Source of the DNA: Picocystis sp. L7
Taxonomy: Eukaryota; Chlorophyta; Picocystophyceae; Picocystales; Picocystaceae
Length of the DNA stretch: 64,000 nt
Assembly (NCBI GenBank): GCA_020975725.1
Contig: QXJR01000004.1
Span: forward strand, 310,001 to 374,000
Direction of reading: 5' to 3'
This document shows positions 43,082 through 54,566 of this stretch, piece after piece. Under the pieces are notes generated by a model. That model was not told the DNA's origin, did not search any database, and saw only the letters and a program-made list of their open reading frames with translations. The position numbers and the translations under genes were made by a program. Each line of letters opens with the position of its first letter. Position 1 is the stretch's first letter.

Positions 43082-44368
43082 TCAAAAGCCGCCGAACAAG
43101 AGCGAAGCAGCCTTGTCCACGTCCCCTTCGCACGCCTGGAGAGCTTCCACAGCCTGGGAGCGAGAAAATCCCAACTGCGTCAACTTCTGAATGCTAGGCT
43201 CCGATCCACCTTGCCTAGGTGCTGCAGTAGGAGGAGCCGGGATCTTCTCAGCTTTTGGCGTTCCACCGCTAGGACCTGCAGGGGGTGGACCCAAAGGACC
43301 CATTCGCAAGTGCTCCGGCAGCTGCCCTTCGGAAAGAAAAGGGACCTCGATCTGAGAGGTGCCAAACCTAAGCACGCTCCGCTTCAGATCGATCGAGCAC
43401 TCGTGCCGACGCAACATATCGAGTCCGAAAAGAAACTCCATGTCATCGTTCTCCAATATGGTGAAGGTGCATGGAAAGTAGGAACCTGCAACTTTCAACG
43501 GAGCCTGGTGCACGCGACCCACAATGCGCTGGGTCCCCACGCCTCTCGCAATGCCCGAGAACCGTGTGTCGCACAACCTCATAAGATTGCACTTTTCAGC
43601 ACACTTTTGGCTCATGATTGTGCTTTGAGCCCCACTGTCAATGAAAGCTTTCAAAGGAACACCGTTCACTTCCATGTCCACGTACAGCATCACCACGGTC
43701 CCAAATGATTCTGGCGTGTTTTCCAAGGCAGCTTCTAAATTCTCATCAACCTGCGCCTGTCGGATTGCCTCCTCGATCTTTCGCTGTGCTTCAACGTTGA
43801 AGGGATCGGCTGCAAGCAAGGCGAATTGCTCAGCCTTTAATCGTTCTGCCTCCAGCTTTTCAGCGTGAATCCTACGCAGTTCCACTTGGAGCATCTCCGT
43901 GTTTCTCTGCAAAACGGCTTCCGCAAGCTTCGGGTGGGACTTTCTGAGAAGCTCGAGGGTGCCTGGATTGCTTGATACGGCATCGAGGAATGCATTTGGG
44001 TCGAGCGCGGATCCATCCGTGCCGAGCGCGGTTGGCTGTCCACTGGATGGTTGGTTGCTGGTGCTCGCCTTCCGCAGGAGCAGAAGCAGGTCTCCTTCCT
44101 TCACCCCTTTACCGGACAGAGTATCGAGATCTTGCAGCAGCTTTCCTTCGTGCAGCAGCTTCTGCGAATTCATGGAGATCCCGGTCTCTGCTTCCAAGAT
44201 GGCCTTGACGTTCTCCACGAGTTCGGCTGGATCGACCTGTAGCGTTTTTTCGTTCGTACGTCACACGGTCAGTCGCTTCGCTCGACGGATCGGTTGCCTT
44301 GCGATCTCCCCGATCTTCACCTCCAAGTTGAACACTTGTCCTTCCTCCGTGCTCACGGTCAGCTGCAT
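43082..44368 (-). CDS. DDI1: DDI1 ubiquitin shuttle with retropepsin-like domain
   Basis: Proteasome shuttle and aspartic protease of the cytosol and nucleus. Exons 44321-44368 and 43082-44236 with an 84-bp intron give 400 aa, the usual size. The ubiquitin-like domain starts MQLTVSTEEGQVFNLE in exon 1 and continues VDPAELVENVKAIL in exon 2. The retropepsin-like domain has the catalytic FIDSGAQSTIMS and FGLDMLRRHECSIDL, and a UBA domain ends the protein (LGFSRSQAVEALQACEGD). This is a host family with a protease fold shared with retroviruses, not an element remnant. Divergent from the small gene at 44548, start codons 180 bp apart. Confidence 0.95.
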
Positions 44369-44547
44369 CCTGTCCGATCTCGGTCCTTCCACGTGTCGTG
44401 TGGTGCCGTGTTGATCCGGTTCGGGACCCAATCGATCGTCCAAGGTCGATAGCAACACCCTTCGATGGGGGCTTCACGTCTGCACTCCCCTGGCCTCCTT
44501 CTGCCTTCGTGGAGGGGGGTGGGTGTCAAGACAGCTGGGTGCGAACG

Positions 44548-45056
44548 ATGGAAGACGACAGCGTGCGCGTGCTGGACAAATGCATGCTGGATGGACACTT
44601 CGACGAGACGAAGGAGAACGTGTTGAAGAAGCTGCAGGAAGACGTGAGAAATGAGACGAGAGATGGGATGGAAGTGGGAAGAGCGAAGCAAACGAACTGA
44701 CCGATGGATTCCCGCAGGAGAAACTGCGCGCACTGTCCGAGGGGGCGATCGAAGAAGCGATGGATCGGTTGGAGAAGGAAAACCCCACCAATTGGATGGC
44801 GGACAGGAACGTGTTCGAAAAAGTCAAGCTGGATGTGGAGTGCGTGTGCGCCTGGAAAGTGCGACCCGACCTCCGCGAAGGAGGGCTAGATGCGTCGACT
44901 AACACTTGCTTGTGTGCGTCGCGGCGAAATCGCAGGGAAAGGATCATGCGGGCGGTGGACGTCGAGGTCTGGAGCACACTGGAGGCTCCCGAGCAGCGAG
45001 AAGAGATCCTCCGTCAAGTGGAGGAGGCGCTCGGCTCTTCGCTTCTCCGACGGTGA
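44548..45056 (+). CDS. Small helical protein, unrecognised
   Basis: Three exons fit: 44548-44643, 44718-44839 and 44936-45056, with GT-AG introns of 74 and 96 bp, both holding branch-site-like CTGAC/CTAAC; 112 aa. The product is acidic and almost entirely helical: MEDDSVRVLDKCMLDGHFDE at the start, a central EKENPTNWMADRNVFEKVK, and a C-terminal helix APEQREEILRQVEEALGSSL. I cannot name the family; the helix pattern recalls small ENY2-like or scaffold subunits, but no signature supports that. An AATAAA lies about 30 bp after the stop. It shares a 180-bp divergent promoter with DDI1. Confidence 0.6.
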
Positions 45057-45493
45057 CCGATCATGCACTTCAGGTATCGAACCAGTGAAAATAAACCCGC
45101 CTCGACGTGCTTTCCTACCTTCCACGACCGCACAGGTCCGCCTCCGTCGTCGTCGTCGTGATCCGAGTCGCACCGCGGTGCTACTGCACGTCGCGAGTTG
45201 GCCGACTCGCGCCCTCTGCTTTTCGAACGGTCCACGCGGTCTCCAACGAGATCGCCCCCTCCCCTCCCCTCTCGATTGGCCGTTCAGAAAGACCGTGAAG
45301 ACAGCTTCCTGCTTCGGTCCCTGGGTGGTCCCTGCCTGGGCCTCTCAACCTCTGCCTGATCGGTCGTGCTTTCGGAAAGCACGATCCAAGCAGGGAAAGG
45401 GAGCCCCTTCCATCCGAACGCGGGAAGCTTAGACGCGGCCTGCTCGACAAGCAAGCGCACGTGCAGGTCCATCCGCGTGCTTCCCTGGACGCC
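45057..45493. other. Spacer and RPA1 promoter
   Basis: 437 bp between two plus-strand genes, with an AATAAA near 45088 and otherwise GC-rich sequence. No gene seen. Confidence 0.5.
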
Positions 45494-48043
45494 ATGGCTC
45501 ATCTGCAGCTCGCACAGGGAGCGATCGCCCAAATCTTCGCCGGACAGACGGATGCGAGGCCGGCCTTGCAGGTTGTCGGTGAGGCGACCCGTCCGACGAA
45601 TGCGAGGAGCGACACGCGCGTCATCGTGACGTCGTGGAGACTGACGGAATCGCAAACGACGTGCGTCCAACCTGCAGACATCAAACAGATTGGCCAGTCC
45701 GTGAATCAAGCCGAGAGGTTCCGCCTCATCATATCGGATGGAGTGCACTACACGCAAGCCATGCTGGCCACGCAGTTGAACGAGCTGGTGAAGAACAAGC
45801 TCGTGGACAAGTGTTCCGTCGTCCGGTTGAATGAGTACCTGTGCAATGCGGTACAAGGCCGAAAAATCGTCATTATCCTTGGGCTTGAACCGCTCGGAAT
45901 GCTACCTCTTCAAGGCCAGCCCATGGACTACGAAAAGTCACTCCGAGCCGGGCAAGACAATGGGGCAGCACAGCCACCTGCAGCTGTTAGGCAAACGAAC
46001 CCCGCCCCGCAGCAGCCTGCAAATCCGAATGCATACGTGGGAGGAATGGCCCAGGCTGGTATGAACAATTCTGGGAATTATGGCAATCAAGTCCAAACGG
46101 GGTATGGCAACCCTGCTGCACAGAGTACCTATGCCCAACCTGTCCCTCCACAGTATAACATGAAAAGCAATGGCCCAGTTGTTCGAAATGAAGCTCCTGC
46201 AAAAATCATGAAGATTAGAGCGCTCAATCCCTACCAGAACAGGTGGACCATAAAGGCTAGAGTGACAAACAAGGGAGAAATACGTCGTTGGCACAACGCC
46301 CGTGGGGAGGGAAAGGTGTTCTCCTTCGATCTCGTTGATGAAGATGGAGGTGAAATTCGCGCTACAGCATTCAACGAGACAGCAGAAAAGTTCGAGGGTA
46401 TGATCGAACCTTTCAAAGTATATATGGTCTCCAAAGGAACACTTAAGCCTGCTCGGAAAGCATACAACCACTTGAACAATGAATATGAAATCACCCTGGA
46501 AAGTGCCTCGACCATAGTTCACTGTCCAGAGGAAGACCGTTCTTCTCACATTCCAATGATCCAGTACAACTTTTCGTCAATCTCAGAACTGGAACATAAG
46601 GAACCTGGAAGCATCGTTGACATACTGTGTGTTGTCACATCGGTAGATCCCTGGACTACGATCCAAAGGAAAGACGGGAGTGAGACGCAGAAGCGATCAA
46701 TGATGGTAAAGGATCAGAGCAATCGATCGATCGAGATGACGCTGTGGGGAAAATTCAGCACGAACGAAGGAAACCAGCTGGAGGAAGCGTTGGGGACTGG
46801 AAGTCACCCAGTCATTGCTGTCAAAGCAGCTCGGGTGGGAGATTACAATGGAAGATCACTGGGGTCCATCGGCACCACACAAGTTATCATCAACCCAACG
46901 GATGTCTCTGAGGCTGCAACTCTCAGGCAGTGGTTCGAAAATGGTGGTTTCAAGCTCGAATCCACACCATTGAGTGGTGCAGGAGGGATGGGCACTAGGC
47001 AAGACCGACGAATTCTCCTCAGTCAGATACATGACGAATCGCTTGGAACCCACGGGCAACCTGCATGGGTTCAAATCGCGGCAACAATCACTTTCATCAA
47101 GAGTGAAAACCTTTACTACCCTGCATGTACTTTGAAGAATGGTGAGAGGCAATGTCAGAAAAAGCTCATTGATAGTGGAGGAGGGGATTGGTATTGTGAA
47201 CGATGTCAGTTGAGATCAGAACCAGAATGGAGATACATCATGTCAATGACTGTCAATGACCACACAGGTTCTCGGTGGGTCACGGCATTTCAGGAGGCAG
47301 GGACAGAAATTTTGGGCATGACAGCCAATGAGCTTCATTCAAGAGAAGGGACTGTTGAGCATGAGCAGATATTGCAAAACAGCACTTTCCGCAAGATGAC
47401 TTTCAAACTGAAAATCGCAGAAGAAACGTATCAAGATGAAACTCGTGTCAAGCTTACAGTGATCAGAGCAGAAGAAATGAACTATGGTGCCGAGTCCAAG
47501 AAATTGCTTGGCTACATAAGCAAACTTCAAAATGGTGAACCAATACACCTTCCATTGCAGGATAACAAAATGAAGCCACCCCTAACTCATACGCCTCAGC
47601 CATTGTCTGGTGGGCGTCCAAGCCTGGGGGGCATTCAGCCTGATCATCCGCCAGCTGCGCCTTACTCCAGCGGGTTCGGCGGACCAGTTGGCAATGCCTT
47701 CAATCAACAGTCTGCTCCTGTAGGCAATGCCTTCAACCAACCACCTGCTCCAGGTGGCTATGGAGGATATGGTGCAGCACAGAATTCTGAGAAAGGTGGT
47801 TCAGGTAGCTGTTTCAAGTGTGGAGAATCTGGTCACTGGGCGCGGGACTGCCCGTCTGAGAAAGGGAATGCCCCTCGGGCCAACATGGCAGGCGGTGGCG
47901 GTGGCGGTGGCGATTGTTTCAAGTGTGGTCAGTCTGGCCACTGGGCCAGAGATTGCACTGCTGCAGGCGGCGCTGCACCAGGGTTTGCGGCAGGGGGGTA
48001 TGGCGGAGGAGGGGGTGGATATGGTGGTGGTAGACGTTACTGA
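45494..48043 (+). CDS. RPA1: Replication protein A large subunit with zinc knuckles
   Basis: Single-strand DNA binding protein for replication, repair and recombination in the nucleus. The ATG is at 45494. An internal intron at 45579-45677 (donor GTGAGG, acceptor CTGCAG) restores the conserved [20 protein letters not shown]; it is 99 bp and stop-free, so the frame stays open if it is ignored. Spliced length 816 aa. Order: N-terminal OB fold ([14 protein letters not shown]), linker rich in Gln/Asn/Pro, DNA-binding OB folds A and B ([20 protein letters not shown]), OB fold C with a zinc ribbon ([14 protein letters not shown]), and two C-terminal CCHC knuckles ([14 protein letters not shown] and [14 protein letters not shown]) in a Gly-rich tail. 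The knuckles recall plant RPA1C/E. Confidence 0.95.
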   Translation: MAHLQLAQGAIAQIFAGQTDARPALQVVGEATRPTNARSDTRVIVTSWRLTESQTTCVQPADIKQIGQSVNQAERFRLIISDGVHYTQAMLATQLNELVKNKLVDKCSVVRLNEYLCNAVQGRKIVIILGLEPLGMLPLQGQPMDYEKSLRAGQDNGAAQPPAAVRQTNPAPQQPANPNAYVGGMAQAGMNNSGNYGNQVQTGYGNPAAQSTYAQPVPPQYNMKSNGPVVRNEAPAKIMKIRALNPYQNRWTIKARVTNKGEIRRWHNARGEGKVFSFDLVDEDGGEIRATAFNETAEKFEGMIEPFKVYMVSKGTLKPARKAYNHLNNEYEITLESASTIVHCPEEDRSSHIPMIQYNFSSISELEHKEPGSIVDILCVVTSVDPWTTIQRKDGSETQKRSMMVKDQSNRSIEMTLWGKFSTNEGNQLEEALGTGSHPVIAVKAARVGDYNGRSLGSIGTTQVIINPTDVSEAATLRQWFENGGFKLESTPLSGAGGMGTRQDRRILLSQIHDESLGTHGQPAWVQIAATITFIKSENLYYPACTLKNGERQCQKKLIDSGGGDWYCERCQLRSEPEWRYIMSMTVNDHTGSRWVTAFQEAGTEILGMTANELHSREGTVEHEQILQNSTFRKMTFKLKIAEETYQDETRVKLTVIRAEEMNYGAESKKLLGYISKLQNGEPIHLPLQDNKMKPPLTHTPQPLSGGRPSLGGIQPDHPPAAPYSSGFGGPVGNAFNQQSAPVGNAFNQPPAPGGYGGYGAAQNSEKGGSGSCFKCGESGHWARDCPSEKGNAPRANMAGGGGGGGDCFKCGQSGHWARDCTAAGGAAPGFAAGGYGGGGGGYGGGRRY

Positions 48044-48133
48044 GAACATCCAATGTCACACATTTGCCTGTTGCCTTCCTTCTTTTTTCTCCTCCTTGAA
48101 GCCATCAGTAGAATAGGCACGATGACAGGAGCA

Positions 48134-48778
48134 TCAGCTTTCCTCTACCAAGACCCCCTGATTCGCAGACTGGGCCGTCTTCTCCTCCTGAGCATTGGAG
48201 GAAGATTTCATCTTAATGTTGTACTTCGCCTGAAATGCAGAGAGTTCCTTGTTTTTTTCTTCGATCTGTTCGCGTAGCTTCGCCAACACTTGTTCGAGAC
48301 CTTCCTTGTTTTTCTTCACCGCAGGAAGCACCTCCCCGACGGTTCTCTCCACAAGCACTCCACCAACCAGACGGAAGCACTTCCTCTCGCTCTCCATGGG
48401 CCCCATGGTCTTGATCACCAGCTCGTGTTCTTTGGCTTCGCTCTCCAACTCAGCGATCTTGCTCGTGATCTGCCGTTCTTGGCGCAACGTTCGAAGGACG
48501 ACGTTCGTGTTCGTGGTTCGAGCCAAAGAGTCGCCTACCGGTCAGCTTTCGTCCACATCGAACAAGCACCGTCCATGGGTCCGCTTCCCCGTCGAACACC
48601 AGATCGGCGTTGATTCGACCGCATCCTCTTTCGCACATCGAAGCACGCTCGATTCGCCGACGTGCGCAAGAGCGCGATCGTCTCCTTTCGATCCCCTCGT
48701 GCGCCGCACCTGCTGCACTTCTTGGCGGAGGAGGTTGAACTTTCGCACCACCTCTTCTCCGTTCTTGGGTTCCGTCAT
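48134..48778 (-). CDS. PFDN2: Prefoldin subunit 2
   Basis: Beta-class subunit of the hexameric prefoldin chaperone that hands actin and tubulin to CCT. Exons 48710-48778 and 48134-48469 with a 240-bp intron, 134 aa. Exon 1 gives MTEPKNGEEVVRKFNLLRQE and exon 2 continues ITSKIAELESEAKEHELVIK. The hallmark ERKCFRLVGGVLVERTV sits between the two coiled-coil arms, and KYNIKMK precedes the tail. The acceptor at 48470 was chosen because it avoids repeating the LRQE segment that an unspliced reading from 48526 would give. Convergent with RPA1, 90 bp between stops. Confidence 0.93.
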
Positions 48779-49462
48779 GCTTCCCGACCTCCACAAATCA
48801 GCTGTGGATCCTTCCACGTCGTGCGCGACCACAGTTGTAGGCCGCTGGTCCGTGCGACACGCCTCCACTCGCGAGTCAACTCCCGAATGGAAAGGAAGGG
48901 TAGGCACGAGGGAACCTGCCCTCTGCACAGCAGGGGAGCAAGAAAGATGAAAAGGGACGAAATCGGACCTAGTCCGACGCAATGCCAGCTGATGTGAAGT
49001 GGGAAGGAGGGTAGAAGCCATCCTCAAAGACAGGAAGGACATTGGAGAAGGGCAAGGAATGTCCAGGTGCAACCAAACACGCATGGGAAAGGCTACGCAC
49101 AAGATGGACAGAAGAGAGACAGACCAACGGCCAGCATTCGACAGCAGGCCCCGATCGTGCCGACCAGACAAACTAGCAAGGTGAGACACGGTACGCAAGC
49201 ATGGGAAGGAGCCGAGTCCCTCCGGACGCATACATCTGGCGCGTGGTATGTCCATTGAACACTCGTGTTTGTGTGACGATATGAACTTTCCCTCGTGCAA
49301 TACTAGCTCGAGGAAACCTGTGCGGGTCACTCGCTGCTCTCGGACGTTGCAAAATGGCGTGCGGAATACAGATATAAGTTCAGCAGCCAGTAGGATTGCA
49401 TGCGTCCTCTCCCTCGACGGAACATTGCTGGACGAGATGATTGAACCCACAACATTTATTCA
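48779..49462. other. Prefoldin promoter and VPS55 3' flank
   Basis: 684 bp between two minus-strand genes. A minus-strand frame stays open through the whole stretch into prefoldin exon 1, but its translation has no recognisable domain and I take it as chance openness. Confidence 0.5.
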
Positions 49463-49846
49463 CTACAGGTAATCCGAGGAAGCATAGTAATCGTACCCGA
49501 TTGCTGTCAAGGCCAACACTCCGAACGAAGACAGGGACAGCAGGAGGGCTCCACTGGTTATGATGGCCCCGTGGTACAAGATACAGGGAATGGCTACAGA
49601 TCCTACCACCGTGAACCCGGTCAAAAACTTCCCAGCATCTTCCCAAGGGGATCCACCAGACGCGCTCCAGCTCCCGTAGTCCCCATACGACGAAGACCCA
49701 AAGAATATGGTGGGCATGGGTGCCAGCACGTACATGAGCACGTTGAGCATGGGCCACCAGTTGTCATACAGGGTGCATGCGAGAAGTTGGAGCACCAGCC
49801 CGAGGGTGAACGTGCAAGCGAACAGGAGCAGCACCCTTGGGCCCAT
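49463..49846 (-). CDS. VPS55: VPS55/LEPROT-family membrane protein
   Basis: Small four-pass protein that works with VPS68 in late-endosome to vacuole traffic. 127 aa, one exon. Four hydrophobic segments are clear: LLLFACTFTLGLVLQLLAC, MLNVLMYVLAPMPTIFFG, FLTGFTVVGSVAIPCILYH and a last one ending LALTAIGYDYY. LYDNWWPMLNVLMYVLAP and FLTGFTVV are family signatures. Divergent from the VIM-like gene, start codons 615 bp apart. Confidence 0.9.
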   Translation of the reverse strand: MGPRVLLLFACTFTLGLVLQLLACTLYDNWWPMLNVLMYVLAPMPTIFFGSSSYGDYGSWSASGGSPWEDAGKFLTGFTVVGSVAIPCILYHGAIITSGALLLSLSSFGVLALTAIGYDYYASSDYL

Positions 49847-50461
49847 CTTTTCCCGTCGACGTTGTCCCCGTTTCTCTCCTGCTTTTCCTACTTTGCGGTG
49901 TTTCGGAGCGCCGCTCGACCGTGCGTCCGATCCACCTTACGACCTCTCCTGTCCACTCCCGGTCTTTTCCTCTCCTTCTTCGCGCAGTTTCGCCCTGCCG
50001 GTTCGAGGCAGTTCGCGACCACGTCCTCGGCTCGAAAGTCGCAGGTGCACGTGTACTCCTCGCTTCACTTGGGTTCAATGGGGGTTCCCAAGGAACGGGT
50101 TGAACCTTTCCCTCGGTTCAACCCGTCCCAATCGAACCCACGGACCCGAAGGTCTAGAAGGGGATCTCTCCCCTCCCCATACCCACCGGGGAGTTTCTTC
50201 TCTCTCGATCCGGAAGGAGCAGGGGAGTTTCTTCTCTCCTGTTCTGGGGAGAGGGGGAGATGGCGTCTCGATTTCACCAAGATTTCCCGCCAAGTCTGGT
50301 GCGACACAGGCGCGCCATCGCCACCGCTGGAGGGATCGGTGCAGGCGTTTCGAGACGTTGCTGGTCCACACAGAGGTGGAGAGTCTCGTAGGACAAGGCT
50401 CGGCATCGCAAGGTCGGGGGTCTGCAGCGCAGCAGACGAAGACGGAAGAACGCACGTCGCC
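49847..50461. promoter_or_regulatory. Divergent promoter between VPS55 and the VIM-like gene
   Basis: 615 bp between two start codons. It holds a perfect 11-bp inverted repeat near 50096-50126 (CGGGTTGAACC, short spacer, GGTTCAACCCG) amid other GGTTC/GAACC words. Overlapping frames on both strands lack recognisable content. Confidence 0.45.
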
Positions 50462-52530
50462 ATGGACCAAGCAGAACTACGCAACAAGATCTTGGAAATA
50501 CAGAGAGATGCGAACCTGACCGATGAAGAAAAGGCGAAGAAGAGACAAGAGTTGATGTGTGCAGGGTTCGCCAAAGCCAACCCAACCCAGGCGAAAGAGG
50601 TGCAAGAAAGGAAGGATCAAGGTGAGGGTAGAAGCAAGCAACGTAGATGCGACGCGCCGAACCGATCCGAAAGGAAGATCGGAATGGATGTTGGCTGACC
50701 AAAGGCGTCTTCCCTTTAGAGGACAACATGCTGGCGATGCTTGACGAAACACTCAAGTGTTCAATATGCTACAACCTGTGTGAACGACCAGTCACCTCCC
50801 CTTGTCAACACAACTTTTGTTTGCTTTGCTTGACCAAGTGGAGCAACCAAGGGAAACACTCCTGTCCCACGTGTCGATCGCTGATCCCGAAAAAATGGGC
50901 GACAAACCCAAGGATTAACGCAGCGCTGGCAATGGCCATACGGATGGCCAAGAGAGGCGAACGCAAGGCTGCTTCCCGGGTCATCGTAGAACGTCAGAGG
51001 AACGAGGATAGACCAGACGATGCATACACCACGGAGCGCGCAGTGAGGGCTGGAAGGGCAAATGCCGCAAGCGGACGGATATTTGTGAATGTACCCTCCG
51101 ATCACTTCGGACCCATTCCTGCAGATGCAGATCCAAGAGGACAAGGAGTCCTGGTGGGGGAGAGTTGGAGAGACAGATTGGAATGTAGACAATGGGGTGC
51201 GCACTTTCCCCACGTTGCAGGAATTGCGGGGCAGTCAAATGTTGGTTCCCAGTCTGTGGCCCTTTCTGGTGGGTACGAAGATGATGAGGACCACGGCGAG
51301 TGGTTCCTGTACACTGGCAGTGGCGGGCGTGATTTGTCCGGAAACAAGAGGACAAACAAGGAGCAAAGCTTCGATCAAAAGTTTGAGAACATGAATCAAG
51401 CGCTGAGGACAAGCTGTCTTGAAGGCTACCCGGTGAGGGTGGTACGTTCGCACAAAGAAAAGCGATCTTCCTATGCTCCAGATCAAGCTGTGGTTCGGTA
51501 TGATGGAGTGTATCGTATTGAGAAGTGTTGGAGGAAGCAAGGAAGACAAGGGCTGCTTATGTGCCGATATCTGTTCGTCAGGTGTGATAACGAGCCGGCT
51601 CCGTGGTCCTCTGAAGAGGCTGGAGACAGGCCAAGGCCCCTGCCCAATGTGCCTGAACTCAAGGGTGTTGACAAGGTATTTGAGAGGAAAAATCCACCCG
51701 CTTGGGACTGGATAGAGAGTGAACAGCGATGGGGGTGGAGCAGATCCCCACCAGTGAGCCTCAAAGCAGGAGGCGAGAGTGCACCAAAGAAGAAGCGGAG
51801 ACTCATGAGTGAGAACCAACGTCTTTTGAAAGAGTTTGGTTGCAAAGTGTGTGGGAATGTCCTTTCATCGCCGATAAGCACTCCTTGTGGGCATGTGTTT
51901 TGCAAAATGTGCTTGGAGAAAACATTTTCAGGGATTGCTGAGCACAGAGAAAGGGCAGTAAGCAGCGGGCGCACAATGCGTGCTCAGAAAATTGCGAAAC
52001 CATGTCCGGCATGCAAATATGATTTGGCAGAATTCCTGAAGACAGCCCAAGTCAACAAGGAGATGGAATCAATAATTGCTAGAGTGGTAGAGAGCGCCAA
52101 AAAGCAAGAGGAGGCCACAGAGAGCCAGGACGATGAAGTAAAGCCAGCTGACACGGGTGCAGAAGAGCCTGCAACACCCGTGGAAGTCGATGAACCTGAC
52201 ATTGAACCATCAGCAAACGGTCGATCCTGCTTGAATGAAGACTTGGATGGCCAAGACAAGGTTGTACCACAAGCTATGCCACCTTCCACAGAAGATGATG
52301 GGCACCTGCAAGAACCGGAAACAGCTAAAAAGGAAAGTATTGATTTTCAGACGCTTTGTGAACGCTATCCCGACTACGATGCTGAACTTTTGAGAGGAAT
52401 GTTGGAAGATCAAGGAGGTGATATTGAGGAGCTTGATGCAATCCTGGGTAGGATGAAGCGTCAAGCCGCTGCTGCCGAGCGGAAGGCTGCTGGTTGCTCG
52501 ACGAAGAAGAAGCGGAGAAAAAGGATGTGA
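50462..52530 (+). CDS. VIM/ORTHRUS (UHRF1-like) RING-SRA-RING E3 ligase
   Basis: Nuclear reader of hemimethylated CG sites that supports maintenance methylation and ubiquitinates chromatin proteins. Exons 50462-50621 and 50720-52530, 98-bp intron, 656 aa. After a short helical N-terminus (ELRNKILEIQRDANLTDEEK) come a first RING (CSICYNLCERPVTSPCQHNF), an SRA domain (about 210-370, with HFGPIPADADPRGQG, VALSGGYEDDEDHGEWFLYT and PVRVVRSHKEKRSSYAP), a second RING (CKVCGNVLSSPISTPCGHVF), an acidic tail, a CUE/UBA-like segment (ERYPDYDAELLRGMLEDQGG) and a basic end KKKRRKRM. The plant N-terminal PHD finger is missing and the CUE/UBA-like end is not usual for VIM proteins. Confidence 0.93.
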
Positions 52531-53738
52531 TTTAGGGCTTCTTAAAACTGGCAATCTGTTGCCGAAAGATTGCCCATACGAGTGAGTTTCTCAGCCCAAC
52601 AACTAGGTGCACAATTTTGTTATTCGCACATTTGCACGTTTGGACCTGTTCCACGAGCTGTTTCAAAGACTTTCGCCAGGTAGTCTTCAGTTGATTGTCC
52701 TGGGCTTTAATTGAAATAGTCCATTTCTGGCACACCTCTCTCCATCCCACCACTGGCTCCAAAGCATATTTTCCATTCGAAACACTAGTGCGTGAAAAGT
52801 GCAGGATTCTCCTTGATTGATGGATGATCGGCAGTGCTAGAATGCAGAGTAGAACGCCGCGTCAACACTGGCAGGCCACCGACCTAAAGGCAAAACCTTC
52901 TGAGTGCAGCATAGCACATCAGTAGCATTGGTCTATTGATATCGTACGTGATAGGCATTGCATCGTGCCTCTCAAACCATGTCAGCATGCCTTTGTAAAA
53001 AAACCATCCAGGTTGCAGGATTGTCTGATCTCTATTTTGGGAAAACTGAATGCTTCACATCTGTGCGGCAATCGCCGTGCCCGCTTGGGAAAAGCTTGAT
53101 ATTCATGGCCACAATGTGTGCAATCACGACACTTAATGTGCATGATGCAGCCGGGTCGTTCGGCACTGTTTGCGCGGTCCTCGCACGATGTCCCATCGGC
53201 TCTCGAAGGTAAGCTAGCGGCTGGTTGCACTCGCACCCAGGGTGGCTCGAACAATACAAACAGAGCTTTGCAAACCAAAAAACGAATGGTGTTGAGGGAC
53301 CTAGCGTGCGTGGTAGTAGCATGTTTCAGTCACAGTCACAGAGCCAGGCATCCTATCGCATGCAATTTTGGCAAAAGGATAGTGGCCGTCTACACCAGCA
53401 CAGGCAAGAGATTCTAAGCTGAAGATCCATGTGCGCTCTCAACAGTCCCAGCAAAAATGTTACCGATACGGGTCAGCATGCAGGAGTTGCCTGCAAGGCA
53501 TGGTATGAGCAGCATGGGTCTACCAAAGTACATCCTTGGTTCTTGTGGGCGCAACCTCACTCTCGGGATGTGATGGGTACGTTCCGGCATTCCCGTGCCC
53601 GTGTCGGATGTCCCACCTGGGAGCGCCACATATGGATTGCACTGATGCAGAAAATCGATCCACTCAATGCCCCGCTCAGGTGATCACGATAGGACTCGCC
53701 ATCTGGTCTCGCATTTTCTGGATGTACTTGTTTGGGTA
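52531..53738. other. Gene-poor spacer
   Basis: 1.2 kb between the convergent VIM-like and SRRM1-like genes, AT-richer than its neighbours. A minus-strand frame at 52532-52762 has a protein-like composition (many Lys/Gln/Trp) but no ATG start, partner exon or family match. I leave it uncalled. No RNA gene or repeat seen. Confidence 0.5.
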
Positions 53739-54566
53739 TCACGCACGATCATACGGGTCGTAGCTGGGGCTCCCGCGTTCTCCTTTTCGTCGCACAGGTG
53801 ATCGCGACGCATCCCTCTTCCATCCCGATCGTCCGTGTCGCGGCGATCGGCTGCGTGAGCGGTCCAAATGGCTTCGTCTTCTCGGTGATGGGCTCCTTCT
53901 CCTCCTGTCTCTGTCCTCTCTACCACGCCCTCTTGTTCTTTCCTCCCGTCGATTTATTTCTCGTCCGTGCACCCGCGCTCTCTCTGCTTCTCTTTCTTCT
54001 CGTATCCTTCGATCGTCCTCTTGCTTTTGTCGCATCGCCGCGATCAGTTTTTCTGCTTCCTCGCGTTCCTTCCGGCGTCGCTCGGCGTCTTCGTCCAACC
54101 ACTGCTGTGGGATGCCTGCTTCGTTCTCCTGGGCGGAGAGCAGCAGCTTCCACATTTCCTTCATGAACGGAGCGGCCTTGTCTTCCAAGAATCCGGACAG
54201 TTGGATCTGCATCTTCTTCGGATCCAATTCCTTCACGTTGCCGACGACGTTTCGCACGTGATGTGGTTCGTCGGTGGGTCAGCCTCTCGTCCACCCGCCT
54301 CGTCGCGTTTCTCTCGTCTCGGTATTCTTCCTCACCTCCTGTTCGAGCAGCGTGCGCACGTATGCGGTGAGCACTTCGTCTTCTTCTCCCAGCAGCTGCT
54401 CGAGCCGCTGGTGGACCCATCGTTCCATCCGATCCAGTTGGACGTGCGACACGTCCACCGGTTGCGCGAATTCCTTGGGGAACTTGCTTCTCTTCATCAT
54501 CCTGGACTCCTTGTCGGCGAACCTCCCGTCTCCCGCCGTCGTCGTGCCGCGCAATCCTGCGCTCAT
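53739..54566 (-). CDS. SRRM1-like PWI-domain splicing factor
   Basis: Splicing coactivator of the SRm160 type. Exons 54336-54566 and 53739-54230, 105-bp intron, 240 aa. The N-terminus MSAGLRGTTTAGDGRFADKE and the PWI domain (KFPKEFAQPVDVSHVQLDRM, then LDPKKMQIQLSGFLEDKAA and LLLSAQENEAGIP) match SRRM1. The intron cuts the PWI domain; the acceptor at GTGAAG gives the best join. A charged helix rich in Arg/Glu and an RS-rich tail (RRRRSPSPRRRSHLDRSRSR) follow. It is far shorter than animal SRRM1, about as short as simple plant and fungal versions. Confidence 0.9.

Noticed and set aside
43082-44368. Retropepsin-like domain as a possible retroelement remnant
   Set aside because: The ubiquitin-like and UBA domains and the usual length show it is host DDI1.
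48542-49450. 300-codon minus-strand frame upstream of prefoldin 2
   Set aside because: Only its last part (prefoldin exon 1) is recognisable; the rest has no domain and reads as chance open sequence.
52532-52762. Minus-strand 76-codon frame after the VIM-like gene
   Set aside because: Protein-like composition, but no ATG start, partner exon or family; kept only as a note.
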